Shown here piece after piece: positions 45,150 to 55,483 of a DNA stretch of 64,000 bases. Source of the DNA: Providencia sp. (GTDB lineage Bacteria; Pseudomonadota; Gammaproteobacteria; Enterobacterales; Enterobacteriaceae); assembly GCF_003533305.1 (NCBI RefSeq), contig NZ_DOEH01000022.1, positions 72,486-136,485 of the forward strand, read 5' to 3'. Made by a program: the position numbers and the translations under genes. The stretch's first letter is position 1. Each line of letters starts with the position of its first letter. Below the pieces are notes generated by a model. It worked only from the letters and a program-made list of their open reading frames with translations. It searched no databases and was not told the DNA's origin.

Positions 45150-47996
45150 TTGAGATATTTACCCTCGTTTAAGACATCGCTCAGATTATCTCGAGATTTA
45201 TTTCGTATCCTCGGCTTGATGTTGTGGGGAATGGGTGTTTTTATCACTTTATTCTTTATCTACATGCAATTTAATGAAAATAAATCAGAAATTCGTCAAC
45301 AGTTTCACTCTGGCTATGATAATTTACAATCATATATTCAGCAAACAGCCTCTACTCTACGTTCCATTCAGTCGATGACTGAGCAGCACAGACTTAAATT
45401 AGATGAATTTAGAGAAAAATCAGGTAGTAAACTCGATTTCATGGCATTACCCACCTCTCAGTCATATTCTTTTTATCCTCTAACGCCGAGTTCTGATTGC
45501 GAATATTTTAAAGAAAAAACAGAGAGCTATTTGCTCGCGTTTGAACAACTTAATTACTTTTGGAAAGATAGTATTGCTGCGCCACAGGGGCTTAACCACG
45601 TCTATCTGATAGGCTCTACAAGTTACTGTATGGTAGATTATCCTATTCGTTCAATGGTCTCAGATATTGAAACATTAAAAAAAGTAGGCTATGAAAGTGT
45701 TCGCGCATACAAAAGCTTTAAGTTACAGGGACAAGAACGAAATTTATATACAGTAGTACGTGGCGCACAATCGGATAATGGCCAAGTTTATTTAGTGTTA
45801 CCGGTATTTAATGCATCAGTGTTAACTGGCTTTATTGGTTTAGAACGAACAATCAATTTAAATCAATTTAATTTACGTAATGATAAAACAGTCGAAATTA
45901 TGATTGTTAATCATTATAACCAACCCACATTATATTACCCTAATGATTTAAACCCTAAAAATTCTACACTGCTTAATATTAGTGAGCCTTATTTCTTTGG
46001 TTTTAACTCCGATTATTCGAAGCTTATTTTTAAAAAACGTCTGGTGCCATCAAACATGGCCGTTATTTATTCAATCGCAACCATTGAAATTATAGAGAAT
46101 TTAAAAGGGGTTATATTCTATGGTGTATTGATAAATATTATAACCGGACTCCTTATTTTCTTTTTGATTTGGTTACTTGAAAGAAAAATGTTAGAACCTG
46201 CGGCTAATACCGCAATACGTCTAGAGGAACATGAACAATTTAACCATAAAATAGTTGCTTCAGCACCTGTGGGGATCATTATTTTAAGGTTAACGGATGG
46301 CGGTAATATTTTAAGTAATGAATTAGCACATAATTATTTTCGTTTACTCAGTGAAGATGATAAGCAACGTATCTTGATGATTATTAGGCAAAAAACTAGT
46401 AATTACATCGATGTTGTGACAATCAATAATACTCACTTGCAGATCAGTTTCGTTAATTCACGTTACCAAAATGAAGACGTTGCTATTTGTGTACTTATTG
46501 ATATTAGTATTCGTGTACAAATGGAAAAATCTTTACAAGACGTAGCGGATGCCGCAGAACAGGCTAACCTGGCAAAATCAATGTTCTTAGCAACAGTCAG
46601 CCACGAATTAAGAACGCCTTTATACGGCATTATTGGTAATATCGAATTACTCCAACGTTATGATTTATCAGAAAAAGCAAATCGACTTGTTTCGACGATG
46701 GATAACTCCTCATCACTTTTATTACAGATCATAAGTGATATTCTTGATTTCTCGAAAATAGAATCTGAACAATTAAAAATAGAAAATAAATTGTTCAATT
46801 GTCGAGATGTTTTTTCTTTTGTACTGGCCAATTATTTACCGCTGATTACTAAAAAACAAATTTCTATTTACGCATACATTGAGCCTAATATTCCTGATCT
46901 TATTTTAAATGACTTTGTTAGGTTGCAACAAGTCATCTCGAATATAATTAATAACAGTATAAAATTCACACACTCAGGATTTGTTTTGCTCTATGTTTGG
47001 AAAGATGATAATTACTTAAAAATAGAAATTAGGGATTCTGGTATTGGCATGACACAAACTGTTGTCATGCAACTATTTGATCCATTTTTTCAAGTATATG
47101 ACCAAAATAATACAGGGCATAAAGGAACTGGTTTAGGCTTAGCTATTTGTGAAAAACTAGTTAGTTTGATGGATGGTGACATTGAGGTAAGTTCACATTT
47201 AGGATTAGGTAGTTCATTTACTATCCGAATTCCGTTATATGGGCAAGAATATATTACCCATTATGTGCCTGATTATCGATTAAATTATCGTATCGCAATA
47301 GTGTGCAAAAATGAATTCTTAATGCATTTTCTATCTCGGTTATTAATACATCATAGTTTTATTGTATTGACCGATAAGCTAATTGATAAAGATAATACTT
47401 ATGATTTATTGATTACTGATAATAATGACAATTTGAAGGTATTGAGCCACAATATCATTAGACTTTCGAGTATGTATGCGGGCGATTTCCGTGAAACTTG
47501 TCAAAATGAGTGGATTTATAATACCTATCAACTCGATAACTTACCGATATTAATCGATAAAATTATTGTTAAAGCGACTGATCAAATACATAAAGGACCA
47601 CAAAATAGCCCTGAGTCTCTCGAGGCTGATCGATCTTTAAGTGCCTATAATGTATTGATTGTCGATGATCATCCAATTAACAGATTATTATTAAGCGAAC
47701 AGTTAGCGAGTATTGGATTTACCACGCGTACAGCAGTTGATGGTCTTGATGCACTTAAATACTTAGGAAATTATTCAGCGGACATTGTTTTGACTGACGT
47801 CAACATGCCAAATATGGATGGGTATGAATTAGCACGAGAACTACGTAAAACAGGCTTTAAGTTGCCAATTATCGCTTTAACTGCCAATGCAATGGCTGAA
47901 GAAAAACAACGTTGTATTGAGGCAGGGATGAATGATTGTTTATCTAAACCAACTACCATCGCGATATTAAGAGAAACCTTGGTTCGATATTGCTAA
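45150..47996 (+). CDS. rcsC: Rcs phosphorelay hybrid sensor kinase RcsC
   Basis: RcsC senses envelope stress with RcsF/IgaA input and phosphorylates RcsD (948 aa, as in E. coli). Two membrane spans near residues 20-40 and 310-335 flank the periplasmic domain. The kinase has the H-box ATVSHELRTPLYG with His485, and ATP-binding regions RDSGIGMTQT and GHKGTGLGLAICEK. A receiver domain has IVDDHPIN and phospho-acceptor Asp883 in LTDVNMPNMDG. Translation starts at TTG, as in E. coli, with TAGGAA upstream. Confidence 0.96.
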   Translation: MRYLPSFKTSLRLSRDLFRILGLMLWGMGVFITLFFIYMQFNENKSEIRQQFHSGYDNLQSYIQQTASTLRSIQSMTEQHRLKLDEFREKSGSKLDFMALPTSQSYSFYPLTPSSDCEYFKEKTESYLLAFEQLNYFWKDSIAAPQGLNHVYLIGSTSYCMVDYPIRSMVSDIETLKKVGYESVRAYKSFKLQGQERNLYTVVRGAQSDNGQVYLVLPVFNASVLTGFIGLERTINLNQFNLRNDKTVEIMIVNHYNQPTLYYPNDLNPKNSTLLNISEPYFFGFNSDYSKLIFKKRLVPSNMAVIYSIATIEIIENLKGVIFYGVLINIITGLLIFFLIWLLERKMLEPAANTAIRLEEHEQFNHKIVASAPVGIIILRLTDGGNILSNELAHNYFRLLSEDDKQRILMIIRQKTSNYIDVVTINNTHLQISFVNSRYQNEDVAICVLIDISIRVQMEKSLQDVADAAEQANLAKSMFLATVSHELRTPLYGIIGNIELLQRYDLSEKANRLVSTMDNSSSLLLQIISDILDFSKIESEQLKIENKLFNCRDVFSFVLANYLPLITKKQISIYAYIEPNIPDLILNDFVRLQQVISNIINNSIKFTHSGFVLLYVWKDDNYLKIEIRDSGIGMTQTVVMQLFDPFFQVYDQNNTGHKGTGLGLAICEKLVSLMDGDIEVSSHLGLGSSFTIRIPLYGQEYITHYVPDYRLNYRIAIVCKNEFLMHFLSRLLIHHSFIVLTDKLIDKDNTYDLLITDNNDNLKVLSHNIIRLSSMYAGDFRETCQNEWIYNTYQLDNLPILIDKIIVKATDQIHKGPQNSPESLEADRSLSAYNVLIVDDHPINRLLLSEQLASIGFTTRTAVDGLDALKYLGNYSADIVLTDVNMPNMDGYELARELRKTGFKLPIIALTANAMAEEKQRCIEAGMNDCLSKPTTIAILRETLVRYC

Positions 47997-48010
47997 ACAT
48001 GAATTAAAAA

Positions 48011-48056
48011 TGAAAACCCCCAATGTTAATTTTTTAACTGTTGGAGGCTTTTCATT
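48011..48056. terminator. Probable terminator between rcsC and rcsB
   Basis: TGAAAACCCCCAA pairs imperfectly with TTGGAGGCTTTTCA across a loop of about 17 bases, with A/T tracts on each side, between the convergent rcsC and rcsB genes. Confidence 0.5.
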
Positions 48057-48094
48057 CTTGATTTTTATGATTCACAAAATCAGCAGGATTATGT

Positions 48095-48745
48095 TTATTC
48101 TGCAGGTAGATTATTAATACTTACTGAAGACAGGTAGTTAAGTAAAGCAATGTCATTTTCAACTCCGAGCTTCAACATAGCTGACTTTTTCTGACTACTG
48201 ATAGTTTTAATACTACGATTAAGTTTTTTTGCAATCTCAGTTACAAGAAAACCTTCCGCAAATAAACGTAAAACTTCACTTTCTTTCGGTGATAATCGCT
48301 TATCACCATAACCACTTGCATTCACTTTCTCCAGTAGTTTACTGACACTTTCTGGCGTGAATTTCTTTCCTTTTTGTAGTGCTGCTAGTGCTTTTGGTAA
48401 ATCAGCTGGTGCGCCTTGTTTGAGAACAATTCCCTCGATATCCAACTCTAAAATAGCACTTAAAATAGCAGGATTGTTGTTCATTGTTAAAACAATGATT
48501 GAGAGGTCAGGATAATGGCGTTTAATGTATTTAATCAACGTAATACCATCACCGTATTTATCTCCAGGCATAGATAAATCAGTAACAAGAACGTCAGCAT
48601 TCAAACGTGCTAAGTTGTTAATCAAAGATGTTGAATCTTCAAATTCACCAACGATATTCACCCATTCGATTTGTTCAAGTGACTTTCTTATACCGAAAAG
48701 AACAATAGGATGATCATCGGCAACAATGACATTTAGGTTATTCAT
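48095..48745 (-). CDS. rcsB: Response regulator RcsB
   Basis: RcsB (216 aa, as in E. coli) is the DNA-binding output of the Rcs relay, controlling capsule, motility and envelope genes. The receiver domain has acidic Asp10/Asp11 (IVADDHPIVL), phospho-acceptor Asp56 in VTDLSMPGD, and the switch Lys in VLKQGAPAD. The LuxR/FixJ-type helix-turn-helix is LSPKESEVLRLFAEGFLVTE followed by KKLNRSIKTISSQKKSAMLK. It begins one base after the rcsD stop, so the two are cotranscribed. Confidence 0.97.
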   Translation of the reverse strand: MNNLNVIVADDHPIVLFGIRKSLEQIEWVNIVGEFEDSTSLINNLARLNADVLVTDLSMPGDKYGDGITLIKYIKRHYPDLSIIVLTMNNNPAILSAILELDIEGIVLKQGAPADLPKALAALQKGKKFTPESVSKLLEKVNASGYGDKRLSPKESEVLRLFAEGFLVTEIAKKLNRSIKTISSQKKSAMLKLGVENDIALLNYLSSVSINNLPAE

Positions 48746-48746
48746 A

Positions 48747-51512
48747 TTATTGGTTACCTTCTGGCATTAGTCTTCTCACTGAGATATCCAGTTCTCTAAT
48801 GCAATTTCTTATTTCCAATTCGTTTTCATCTGCTATGAAAAATTCTAACTCTTCACATAATTTGTGAAGAAGCTTAAATTCGAGCATAGCAAAAACTCCT
48901 TTTAAACGATGTGCAGTATTTTTTAATTCAGTCAAGTCCGCAATACTCGCGCTATTATACAGTTTATTAATATCTATCGGTACTGTTGTGATGAACAAAT
49001 CCTTATAATCGCTTTTTGATAAAATTGTATGATAATCACTAAGTGCGTTTTCAATCGACTCATTAGATATCATGGAAGCTTCTTGATTATCAAGTGAAAT
49101 AGATGAAAATGAGACAGAGTTACTATTTTGTAGTTCAGAATTTTCGATTAGCAAAGAGATAGCATCGATGAGTTCATCTGCAAAGTTATAGTTAACTTCG
49201 ATTAAATTTGGTTTAAGTAAGTTGATTTTGCGACAATAACTATTTACTAGGATAGTATGTGCGAAATTTTCATCATGGTTATCTGCTATCAATAAATCCC
49301 AATCTGTATGTGGTGAACTTTCATTAATATCGAGAAATTCAGCACCATAATTAGTCAGTGTATTTCTGACTATGCGTGAGATATCTGCATTATGAATATT
49401 TAGTCTGATATAAATATCTTCTAATAGTGCTGGATACTCATTAACAACGATTTCATTTGTTGATGGTAATATTATTTCATAGTGGGTGCCGATGGCATCA
49501 CTTGTTTTAATCGAAAATGTACCATTCATTCGTTTTGTTAGTTGCTTGCATAAATAGAAGGTGATCCCAGAGCGAGTAAACTGAACATTTTTTGAGATTT
49601 TTCCTGTGAATGGGTTCTGTAAGTTATTGACCTCTTGATTCGTTAGGCCAATTCCACTGTCTTTAATATTGATAGAGATAGTATGTTTCTCGGTATTGTA
49701 GTCTAGAGAAACTGAAATCTTCCCAAAAGAGGTGGTAGAGAGAGAATATTCCCAAATCAGTTGCAACAAATTCTGTAGGTAGCTTGGATTGATTTCAATC
49801 GAAGAATCTGGATTTATGTTGTTGCTAAAATAGAGCGAAAGCCCTTTATCATTCACGCGAGATATATTCTGTTTAAGAAAATGACTCACCAGTTGGCTAA
49901 CTGAGATTTTTTCTAATTCTAAGGCCTGTGTTTGAGTTTCGAGTTGATTGAGTAGCTCAATGTTTTTAAACCAGTGATTAATATGTAGAAGCTGATCTTC
50001 TATCTGGAGAATCGGTGTATTAATATTATTTAAATCTTGTTTTGGAACAGTCGAAAGCTTGAGTTGCGAGACAATTGTATCGATTTGATTTAGGGCTGGT
50101 AAAATTTCATTGCACATGTTCTCAAATATTATTTTTCTTAATTGTATATTTTTTTGATATTCCCGAGTGGCAAGTTCTTGACGTTTTTGTGTTAAGACTT
50201 CTTTGTCTTTATCAATAATAATAAACAAAATAGCGCTTTCGATTGTAAGGCTGTTAACCAGTATGATTTCATAGATATTATTCTCTATAGAAACTTGGAT
50301 AACATCATTATTATCTGTTGCCATCTCTTTGATATGAACCAAATCCATCGAAGGAAGTAACTGATTAGCAATGCTATTGCTCAATAACTTTTTATTGTTA
50401 CTAAAATCATAGACTAATATTCCATATGAAATATGGTTAATAATGTCATTGTTGAGCCCATCTTTAAATTGCAGTTCACGCAAAATTGTCGTGTTAGGTG
50501 AGATAATTCTTTTTCGGATAAAAATAGTTGCGACTAAGGCTAATATTGATACTGCAAACATGCAGGCAATTAGCCAAAAGTTATAGCTGGCAATATTGAA
50601 CAGAATATTTTTAATGGAAACACGGTAGTGAATCTGATAATTGGTTCCTTCAATTGGTTGAAAGAATACAAGGTTAGTGCCGATAACAGAGACTAAAGAT
50701 TCATTGTTGCTTAAATTGCTTGAGCGCGGGCTAATTGAAAGATAATCGCCTTGTAAGCTAAAAGGGATTAACGAATTAATTGAAATATCGAAAGAGATAA
50801 CACTCGTTAATTGACCTGGAGAATTAAACATTAGCCTATAGGTATAGTAGTACACATCATCTGGAGAGTATTTTTGTATATTTGAAATGATCTCTCGACG
50901 GTCAAGTAAGGTTGACTGCGTTAACATATCAGTACGTTTATCTTCAGCAGTTAACGTCAAGTAGCTTTCTTTATAGCGTAACTCAGGTTTAAGTATGGAA
51001 TGGGTGGTGACTAGGACTAAGGTGTTATCTTGGCCATTAAGGTAATACATTGAATTGAATTCATTACGAGCCCCCCAAACTATTTCCATATAGTTTGCCA
51101 GTTTTGTTGCCAAAATATTGCTACTTGTCTTATTACTACCAAAAACGATGGAGTCAATAGTCTGGTTTGCACTACTTAACCAGAATACATCATGGCGAAC
51201 TTCAGTGATCGACAAATCTTTGGTCAACGTAGTCGGGGACTTGTCATTGGCAAGCTTGTAGATGTGGCTAGCTTGATATCGGTAATCTTCAATTTGATAA
51301 GCTAATCTTGTTGCCATGCTACTCAGGGCGGTTTGACGGCTTTGTAGCCAAGCTTGGTAATAGTTATAGAGTGATAAAGAGAGCATCACCGCAAGTAGCA
51401 AAATAAACGCAATAAAAATGCGTGAAAGTATGTTTGATTTTAATAATGATTGTCTGTACATATTGTCGCGCGCAGTCCTGTCGGCAAAATATTTATTTAG
51501 ATTAAAAATCAT
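48747..51512 (-). CDS. rcsD: Phosphotransfer protein RcsD
   Basis: RcsD relays phosphate from RcsC to RcsB (921 aa here; E. coli 890). It has an N-terminal membrane span near residues 30-48 and another near 310-330. An inactive kinase-like domain follows, and the C-terminal HPt domain has His868 in TAHRLKGVFAMLEF. It diverges more from E. coli than RcsB does, which is usual for this protein. An internal Met at codon 18 (MYRQSLLKS) could be the true start, since neither site has a strong ribosome binding site. Confidence 0.94.
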   Translation of the reverse strand: MIFNLNKYFADRTARDNMYRQSLLKSNILSRIFIAFILLLAVMLSLSLYNYYQAWLQSRQTALSSMATRLAYQIEDYRYQASHIYKLANDKSPTTLTKDLSITEVRHDVFWLSSANQTIDSIVFGSNKTSSNILATKLANYMEIVWGARNEFNSMYYLNGQDNTLVLVTTHSILKPELRYKESYLTLTAEDKRTDMLTQSTLLDRREIISNIQKYSPDDVYYYTYRLMFNSPGQLTSVISFDISINSLIPFSLQGDYLSISPRSSNLSNNESLVSVIGTNLVFFQPIEGTNYQIHYRVSIKNILFNIASYNFWLIACMFAVSILALVATIFIRKRIISPNTTILRELQFKDGLNNDIINHISYGILVYDFSNNKKLLSNSIANQLLPSMDLVHIKEMATDNNDVIQVSIENNIYEIILVNSLTIESAILFIIIDKDKEVLTQKRQELATREYQKNIQLRKIIFENMCNEILPALNQIDTIVSQLKLSTVPKQDLNNINTPILQIEDQLLHINHWFKNIELLNQLETQTQALELEKISVSQLVSHFLKQNISRVNDKGLSLYFSNNINPDSSIEINPSYLQNLLQLIWEYSLSTTSFGKISVSLDYNTEKHTISINIKDSGIGLTNQEVNNLQNPFTGKISKNVQFTRSGITFYLCKQLTKRMNGTFSIKTSDAIGTHYEIILPSTNEIVVNEYPALLEDIYIRLNIHNADISRIVRNTLTNYGAEFLDINESSPHTDWDLLIADNHDENFAHTILVNSYCRKINLLKPNLIEVNYNFADELIDAISLLIENSELQNSNSVSFSSISLDNQEASMISNESIENALSDYHTILSKSDYKDLFITTVPIDINKLYNSASIADLTELKNTAHRLKGVFAMLEFKLLHKLCEELEFFIADENELEIRNCIRELDISVRRLMPEGNQ

Positions 51513-51675
51513 ACGCCTAGAGAGACTATAGACATCGATTCTGCACAGATACTACCATTTTTCTAGGTAAATAGAGAACAATTGAGTGAAGATTAGCCAA
51601 ACGACACAAAAAAATCAATTATTTTACTATCAGGGGTAGACAAGACTACGCGATTACTACATAATCGCGCCCCAT

Positions 51676-51763
51676 GGAGGGATGGCCGAGCGGCTGAAGG
51701 CAGCGGTCTTGAAAACCGCCGATGGGAAACCATCCTAGAGTTCGAATCTCTATCCCTCCGCCA
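51676..51763 (+). tRNA. tRNA-Ser (anticodon UGA)
   Basis: An 88-base class II tRNA. The acceptor stem is GGAGGGA/TCCCTCC, the D-loop region is GCCGAGCGGCTGAAGG, the anticodon loop CTTGAAA holds TGA, a long variable arm is present, the T-loop is TTCGAATC, and CCA is encoded. Confidence 0.97.
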
Positions 51764-51768
51764 CATTA

Positions 51769-51844
<76 letters not shown>

Positions 51845-51850
51845 AATAAG

Positions 51851-51886
51851 AACCCGTTACTTCGAAAGAAGTAACGGGTTTTTTCT
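51851..51886 (+). terminator. Rho-independent terminator of the tRNA operon
   Basis: A perfect 13-bp stem, AACCCGTTACTTC/GAAGTAACGGGTT, with a GAAA tetraloop is followed by TTTTTT. Confidence 0.93.
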
Positions 51887-51954
51887 TTCTAGTCGTTTAT
51901 ATTCCTACTTAAAATGAAAGGTTGTTTTATCTGACTATCACCCTATACGTTGGT

Positions 51955-52055
51955 ATCTCTTATCACTCAATGATAGCCAGACTGTTTTAATCAAAATGAC
52001 ATGAAATCAGATATTTTTTCTTGATAAGAAACTCGTCCATGGGACGAGTTTTTTG
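51955..52055 (+). ncRNA. Candidate small RNA of about 100 nt
   Basis: A possible promoter (TTGTTT at 51922-51927, 16-base spacer, TATACG at 51944-51949) is followed by non-coding DNA with a small TATCA/TGATA stem. An A/U-rich segment comes next, then an intrinsic terminator: AAACTCGTCC at 52029-52038 pairs with GGACGAGTTT at 52042-52051, followed by T residues. No open frame lies between promoter and terminator. Such a free-standing terminator with an upstream U-rich tract is typical of Hfq-dependent RNAs. In E. coli micF lies next to rcsD, but this sequence does not show the MicF 5' seed. Confidence 0.4.
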
Positions 52056-52494
52056 TAACTAAAGCCAGCTGTGTATCATAAAATAGGATAAAGAAAAAAC
52101 TAAAATTACTATGAGGTGTTGGAGCACAGTTAAAAGCAAAAGAAATCTTCTTATTTGATTCATAGTTTCTCGCTCAATTAGGCTAAAATACGGCGTACTA
52201 AAATGTACTATTCAGCCATTTAACCATAGTAATAAAGTTATTTTCTTCAAAAAAGATTTGAAATTTTTGTGAAGTAAATGCTAAAAATAAGTATAAATAA
52301 TTAGTTGAATTCTATTTTTTTAGGAATAGGAAAGCAAAACTGATTATTTTTCGTTGAAATTTATCAAAGTTACTCTCGAATATAATTGAGGATATTATTT
52401 CCATTTATATCGGTCATAGATGTATGTGTAAATTTTCTTTTTACTAGATAACTGTTATATAAGCTAGGCTTGAAAACGTTATTTTATCAAATAA
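52056..52494. other. AT-rich spacer between the small RNA candidate and gltP
   Basis: I see no gene or strong regulatory feature in these roughly 440 bases. Confidence 0.5.
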
Positions 52495-52530
52495 AAAATA
52501 CACTCTATCAAGATGACTAGAGTGTATTTT
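52495..52530 (-). terminator. Rho-independent terminator of gltP
   Basis: A perfect 13-bp stem (52495-52507 with 52518-52530, AAAATACACTCTA arms). On the minus strand it is followed by a run of T residues, about 40 bases after the gltP stop. Confidence 0.85.
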
Positions 52531-52571
52531 CAAGTAACTCGATTTAATTTTTTAATCTGGTCGTGACTAAA

Positions 52572-53879
52572 TTAAAAACTGTCTTCATATTCGCGAGCTT
52601 TTTTCTCATCATAGTTATGCTCCCATTTTGCGACTACGAGTGCAGCTAAAGCATTACCGACGACGTTTAAGGCTGTGCGTGCCATATCCAGTATACGGTC
52701 AACGCCGGCGATGAAGGCAAGACCTTCGAGTGGGATACCAACGCTACCTAATGTGGCGAGAAGGACAACGAACGAAACACCAGGAACACCTGCAATACCT
52801 TTTGATGTGATCATTAGCGTAAAGACTAATATGAGCTCTTGCCCAATAGATAACTCAATACCATAAAGTTGTGCGATAAATATAGCTGCAATACTTTGAT
52901 ATAAGGTTGAGCCATCGAGGTTGAAAGAATAGCCTATTGGGATCACGAAACTGGTGACTGATTTAGGTGCACCATATTTTTCCATTTTGTCCATAATACG
53001 TGGTAAAACGGTTTCTGAACTGGCGGTCGAATAAGCGAGTAAGAGTTCATCTTTTAATATTTTCATTAGCATGAAAATATTAATTTTACAGTATCTTGCA
53101 ACAAGTCCTAATACCACCACAGCAAAGAATATAATGGCGCAATGAACTAAAATAACTAATTTTAATAATGGAACAAGTGAGGTAAACCCAAAGTTTGCAA
53201 CGGTAACTGAAATCAGTGCAAATACCCCGATCGGCGCATATAGCATGATCATGTTAGTAACACGGAACATAGTTTCAGAGAATGTTTGCAAGACAGTGAG
53301 TAAAGGTTGTTTTTTCTCTAGAGGTAAAGAGGAAAGACCTAAACCAAATAATACTGCGAAGAAGATCACCGGTAGCATATCACCACTAGCCATTGCAGCA
53401 AAAATATTGCTAGGCACCAATGTTAAAAGGGTATTGATAATACCTGATGGATGGCTTTCAACTTCTTGTGTGGTTTTTTCATACTGAGAAATATCGACTT
53501 GGGTTAATTGAGACATATCAATACCAACGCCAGGTTCGAATATATTGGCAAAAGAAATACCAACTATAATGGCAATGGTGGTGATGATCTCAAAATAAAC
53601 AATAGTTTTAAAACCTAATGTTCCTAATTGCTTGGTGTTACCAACTCCTGCAATACCGACAATTAGCGTTGAAATAACGATTGGAACGACAATCATTTTT
53701 ATCAACTGAATAAATATTTTACCAGCAGGGGATAATATATTTAGAATAAGCCAATCTTTATATTCTGTATTATTATGTAATAGCGCACCAAGAATAACAC
53801 CTAAAATAAGAGCAACCAAAATTTGCCATCCTAGGCCAAACTTAAAGGGCTTCTTTTTAGTCATATGGTTTAATGTCAT
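52572..53879 (-). CDS. gltP: Glutamate/aspartate:proton symporter GltP
   Basis: A dicarboxylate/amino acid:cation symporter (DAACS) family protein of 435 residues (E. coli GltP 437). It carries the serine-rich re-entrant loop AYSTASSETVLPRIMDKME, the signature SFNLDGSTLYQSIAAIFIAQ and the second-hairpin MITSKGIAGVPGVSFVVLLA. AGVDRILDMARTALNVVGNA contains the substrate-binding Asp, Arg and Asn. Agreement along the whole length favours GltP over DctA or GltT. Start taken at the first ATG with GAGA upstream; an ATG at codon 6 is possible. Confidence 0.94.
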   Translation of the reverse strand: MTLNHMTKKKPFKFGLGWQILVALILGVILGALLHNNTEYKDWLILNILSPAGKIFIQLIKMIVVPIVISTLIVGIAGVGNTKQLGTLGFKTIVYFEIITTIAIIVGISFANIFEPGVGIDMSQLTQVDISQYEKTTQEVESHPSGIINTLLTLVPSNIFAAMASGDMLPVIFFAVLFGLGLSSLPLEKKQPLLTVLQTFSETMFRVTNMIMLYAPIGVFALISVTVANFGFTSLVPLLKLVILVHCAIIFFAVVVLGLVARYCKINIFMLMKILKDELLLAYSTASSETVLPRIMDKMEKYGAPKSVTSFVIPIGYSFNLDGSTLYQSIAAIFIAQLYGIELSIGQELILVFTLMITSKGIAGVPGVSFVVLLATLGSVGIPLEGLAFIAGVDRILDMARTALNVVGNALAALVVAKWEHNYDEKKAREYEDSF

Positions 53880-54474
53880 AATGGAATCTCATTTTTATAT
53901 TAATAATTTTTATGTATGCATATTTTTTATCATAAATTTTATAACGAATATTCGAGAAAACTACAACTATTAACTCGATAAAATTGAGTGATTTCTGTGG
54001 TTGATTTATATAAAAGTGTTATATTTGTTTCATTGTTGTTGTTTTTTGTAACATAATGTTTTTTTATGTGGAATTTGTGGTTTGTTTTTTTATCGAGTAT
54101 GTTAATTTCTGAGGGGAATTAAATTAGGTAATTAGTTGTTTTTATGTGTGAAAATTGTTTAAATTTTGTGCTTATGTTTGCGGTTAAGTATAGATATAGT
54201 GGCTTATTAACAAAAATAGATATATTTCGAGATAGCATGATAAATAAAATTTAAAATAGGCGTAATATAAAAATATTAATTTAAAAATGAGATGTGAATA
54301 TATAAAAATGTAATTTTATGTAGCGGTAAATTAGCGGATAAAAAAATACTGTTAATAAATAAATTTCATTGAGACAATTAATTTTCTCACTCAAATTTTT
54401 ATTATGATTAAATTACAAATAACGTTAATGATGTATTTTAAATATCTTAATTAAATTTTCACCATTAAGCTAAG
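53880..54474. other. Very AT-rich region upstream of gltP
   Basis: About 595 bases with no gene. It must contain the gltP promoter at its left end. The right part lies beyond the 3' end of the GntR-type gene and shows no clear terminator hairpin. Confidence 0.5.
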
Positions 54475-55137
54475 TTACGACGTAGTTTGGTTACGTTTAT
54501 AAGCTGCGAGTAATGTACGCTCTGATAAATCAAGATAGCTTCGCAACATATCTGCCGCTTCTTGGTTATGTCCTGAGTCCAATAATTCAAGAATTGACTG
54601 GTTTTTATCAATATAAGGCGCGTAAAGTATTTTTGGGTCATTCAAATGACCAAATGCTAAACGTAATTCAGCTGAAACATTGCGATAAAGCTTGATAAGC
54701 CTTTCACTATCAGAAAGTTCAACAATGGCAATATGGAACTTCATATTGGCAGTACCGACACCTATCCAATCTTTGACTTCTTCATGTTCACGCGCTTCAT
54801 TTACGGCTTGGCTCATTTTTTGAACTGCTGGATGTAAGGCGTATGCATGGCTCAATGCATCACATTCTATCAAACGGCGAACTTGGTAAATATCAATAAT
54901 AGCGGCCATGTCAGGAACTGAGACATAAACCCCTTTATTGGGTGCATAAGTTAATAAGCCTTCTTGAGTTAATACTCTAAATACCTCACGTAAGGTATTA
55001 CGGGAAATCTCTAACTCTTCACTCAGCATGGCTTCCGATAAGCGCTGCCCAGGAGTAAGCGCACCGACCATAATTTTGTATCTGATAGTTTCAGCGATGG
55101 TGACGGACAATGTTTGAGCAACAGGCTGTTTTTTCAT
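54475..55137 (-). CDS. GntR/FadR-family regulator divergent from the pxp-like operon
   Basis: A 220-residue transcription factor. The N-terminal winged helix-turn-helix reads ETIRYKIMVGALTPGQRLSE, then LSEELEISRNTLREVFRVL and QEGLLTYAPNKGVYV. The C-terminal helical FCD domain includes the potential metal/ligand residues of ANMKFHIAIVELSDSERLIK. It sits divergently beside a five-gene operon and most likely controls it. The start MKKQPVAQTLSV gives the usual FCD-subfamily length; the frame is open 30 codons further to a GTG at 55227 without homology. The ligand is unknown; 5-oxoproline or D-glutamate would be natural guesses. Confidence 0.82.
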   Translation of the reverse strand: MKKQPVAQTLSVTIAETIRYKIMVGALTPGQRLSEAMLSEELEISRNTLREVFRVLTQEGLLTYAPNKGVYVSVPDMAAIIDIYQVRRLIECDALSHAYALHPAVQKMSQAVNEAREHEEVKDWIGVGTANMKFHIAIVELSDSERLIKLYRNVSAELRLAFGHLNDPKILYAPYIDKNQSILELLDSGHNQEAADMLRSYLDLSERTLLAAYKRNQTTS

Positions 55138-55271
55138 AAGAAGACAAATTTTGGGTTGAGTGAAGAAATGGAATAAAGCGCTATCTTCACATATTCGAGT
55201 TACAGCGGCAAGGTGCCTTTCATGCACTGATAGGGTGAATATAAATCAATTATCTACCTGAAAGTGATCTA

Positions 55272-55302
55272 TGCATTCAATCTATGCACTTATTTGGTGC
55301 AT
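55272..55302 (+). promoter_or_regulatory. NtrC-type enhancer dyad upstream of the pxp-like operon
   Basis: TGCACTTATTTGGTGCA (55285-55301) is a TGCAC-N7-GTGCA dyad, with arms extending one further base each way. It differs from the E. coli glnA NtrC site TGCACTATATTGGTGCA only at central positions. A weaker overlapping dyad, TGCAT-N7-ATGCA, occupies 55272-55288. It stands about 185 bp upstream of a sigma-54 promoter, a usual enhancer distance. A GntR operator is the alternative reading. Confidence 0.7.
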
Positions 55303-55483
55303 TTGGTTTTAGTTTAGTGCAATCGTGATGTTAATAATTGAGGTTAATTGTTAATTAAGTGATCAAGATTTGATTTTTAATCATGGGATAACGATTTATG
55401 TTGATTGTTTTATCAGCATTTCATATTAATTGTTCAACAATCTATTCTTGATGAATTAACAATTTAGGTAACTAGTAGAACAA

